Assembly: GCA_002254385.1 (NCBI GenBank)
Contig: NJDO01000139.1
Location: 1 to 6,339 of the forward strand
Direction: 5' to 3'
Origin: Thermoplasmatales archaeon ex4484_6
GTDB taxonomy: Archaea; Thermoplasmatota; Penumbrarchaeia; Penumbrarchaeales; Penumbrarchaeaceae
Length of the DNA stretch: 6,339 nt
Position numbers and translations under genes: made by a program. The notes under the pieces were generated by a model that was not told the origin of the DNA, did no database searches, and saw only the letters and a program-made list of their open reading frames with translations. Shown here piece by piece: positions 5,750 to 6,339 of the stretch. Positions within the stretch are counted from its first letter, which is position 1. Each line of letters begins with the position of its first letter.

Positions 5750-6043
5750 ATGGAGTCGACATTCGCTCATCATCCTGTCCAGGGCATTCCGAAGAACTCG
5801 AGAAAGGAGCTTCTCAGGACGAATATCAGGACCCTGATCGAGAGGACCTCGTTGACCCGGTTGGAGGAGAGGAAGACCATCGAGGAGAACCTGAAACGCA
5901 TCACTTCACTGGAAATCATGGATCCCGAGATCGAAATATATGAAAGGGAGAGGATGGACCGGATAGAGGAGGCAAAAGAACTTCTCAGGGAAGTCGAGGA
6001 GACGATCGACAGGGAAATGCAGCTTCTCATCGATCATGAGTAG
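5750..6043 (+). CDS. Small coiled-coil protein, unknown function
   Basis: A 97-residue, highly charged protein that I cannot assign to a family. After a short N-terminus (MESTFAHHPVQGIP), nearly all of it is predicted helix rich in E, R, K, L and I. Heptad-like spacing is visible in two stretches, about 17-52 and 58-95 (for example MDRIEEAKELLREVEETIDR), separated by a short break near MDPEIE. That suggests a helical hairpin or coiled-coil dimer. There is no Cys, signal peptide or membrane segment. I chose the ATG at 5750-5752 because a perfect TATA box lies at the right distance for a nearly leaderless mRNA. The longer frame upstream (from 5519) crosses the promoter and the opposite gene. 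It is divergent from the small acidic gene, so the two may be functionally linked. Confidence 0.7.
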   Translation: MESTFAHHPVQGIPKNSRKELLRTNIRTLIERTSLTRLEERKTIEENLKRITSLEIMDPEIEIYERERMDRIEEAKELLREVEETIDREMQLLIDHE

Positions 6044-6097
6044 GGAAACATATCATCTCCCGGATGGTCATGCAGTTTTGATATCTTGAGCGTTCCG

Positions 6098-6280
6098 TTA
6101 GATATACAGGATGCTCTCGAAAGGTCTTCCTGCTTTCCTCTCCTTTCTCCTCGGGAATCTGCGTCTCCCGGGGGAGGAGAAGCGGGTGACCACTCCCGTC
6201 AGCTTCCGGAGCTCCCCGTCCCCGGATGGATCCTCATCGTCCGTATATCTTATCACCAGGGGCCTCTGCATATCCAGCAC
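6098..6280 (-). CDS. Small basic hypothetical protein
   Basis: A 60-codon frame from GTG 6278-6280, or 57 codons from ATG 6269-6271, which I slightly prefer as the protein start (MQRPLVIRYTDDEDPSGDGE). The N-terminal half is acidic. The C-terminal half is strongly basic (RRRFPRRKERKAGR) and ends FESILYI. I do not recognise it; a nucleic-acid-binding or adaptor role would be a guess. Support comes from a TATA-like TTTTAATA on the minus strand (6312-6319) at the right distance for a short leader. The overlapping plus-strand frame (6111-6293) has no such promoter and a low-complexity serine-rich translation. It converges on the coiled-coil gene, leaving 54 bp between stops. Confidence 0.5.
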   Translation of the reverse strand: MLDMQRPLVIRYTDDEDPSGDGELRKLTGVVTRFSSPGRRRFPRRKERKAGRPFESILYI

Positions 6281-6311
6281 ATCCGTGCGGTGATATCATT
6301 CACCTTAATAG

Positions 6312-6319
6312 TATTAAAA
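6312..6319 (-). promoter_or_regulatory. Putative TATA box of the small basic gene
   Basis: On the minus strand this reads TTTTAATA, a fair match to the archaeal box. It lies about 35 bp from GTG 6280 and 45 bp from ATG 6271, which again implies a leader of 10-20 nt. Weaker than the other TATA boxes in the window. Confidence 0.4.
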
Positions 6320-6339
6320 TATCCTTTTTCATGTGTATT

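Noticed and set aside
299..6082. Twelve-base match CAGTTTTGATAT downstream of both the MarR gene (minus strand, about 301-313) and the coiled-coil gene (plus strand, about 6073-6084), as a shared terminator
   Set aside because: A match of this length is expected by chance in a window of this size, there is no stem-loop, and the T-run is only four bases.
1..6339. CRISPR array, tRNA, rRNA or insertion sequence
   Set aside because: No regularly spaced repeats, no cloverleaf-like or rRNA-like sequence, and no transposase or terminal inverted repeats were seen.

Overview
This window looks archaeal, probably from a euryarchaeal or Thermoplasmatota-type lineage. The lineage is an inference from promoter style only: no rRNA or other marker gene is present. 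The basis is near-consensus archaeal TATA boxes (TTTAAATA, TTTATATA, TTTATATG) lying about 35-60 bp upstream of starts, several starts so close to the expected transcription start that they would be nearly leaderless, and GGTGA-type Shine-Dalgarno sites before others.

Layout from the right end, because most genes are on the minus strand. A small basic protein (6098-6280, minus) converges on a 97-residue predicted coiled-coil protein (5750-6043, plus). That gene is divergent from another small helical protein (5307-5681, minus), and the two share one TATA-containing intergenic region. Next comes a gene-poor stretch (about 4934-5306), then a compact three-gene operon on the minus strand: a TetR-type repressor (4385-4933), an ABC ATPase of the LolD/MacB type (3660-4388) and a large FtsX/MacB-type permease (from about 3663 down). 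The three genes are joined by 4-nt overlaps (ATGA and GTGA). A 15-bp palindrome sits where transcription of this operon should begin, so autorepression by the TetR protein is likely. Downstream on the same strand is a second operon: a four-helix membrane protein (769-1218) followed by a MarR-type regulator (322-768). Its promoter is bracketed by two GGTAA-N4-TTACC palindromes, most simply MarR operators. The left end holds a weak small ORF (54-275).

The most striking observation is damage to the permease. Its reading frame stops at 1504, just after the first helix of its second FtsX domain. About 35 bp past the stop, in another frame, an unannotated stretch (1329 to about 1451) encodes what looks like the missing last helix and C-terminal tail (ending NIADVIRERAAG). 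Between the two parts lies a patch of 70 bp identical, or 92 bp with 3 mismatches, to the 3' end and immediate downstream DNA of the small gene at 5307-5681. Thus roughly 60 codons of the permease appear to have been replaced by a copied piece of a neighbouring gene 3.8 kb away. The result is either a real pseudogenising (or possibly reversible) rearrangement or an assembly artefact, and the two explanations can be tested.

As a system, the window reads as two stacked, ligand-responsive transcription units. A TetR-controlled ABC export or lipoprotein/peptide-type transporter sits upstream of a MarR-controlled small membrane protein. The transporter is probably non-functional in this sequence.
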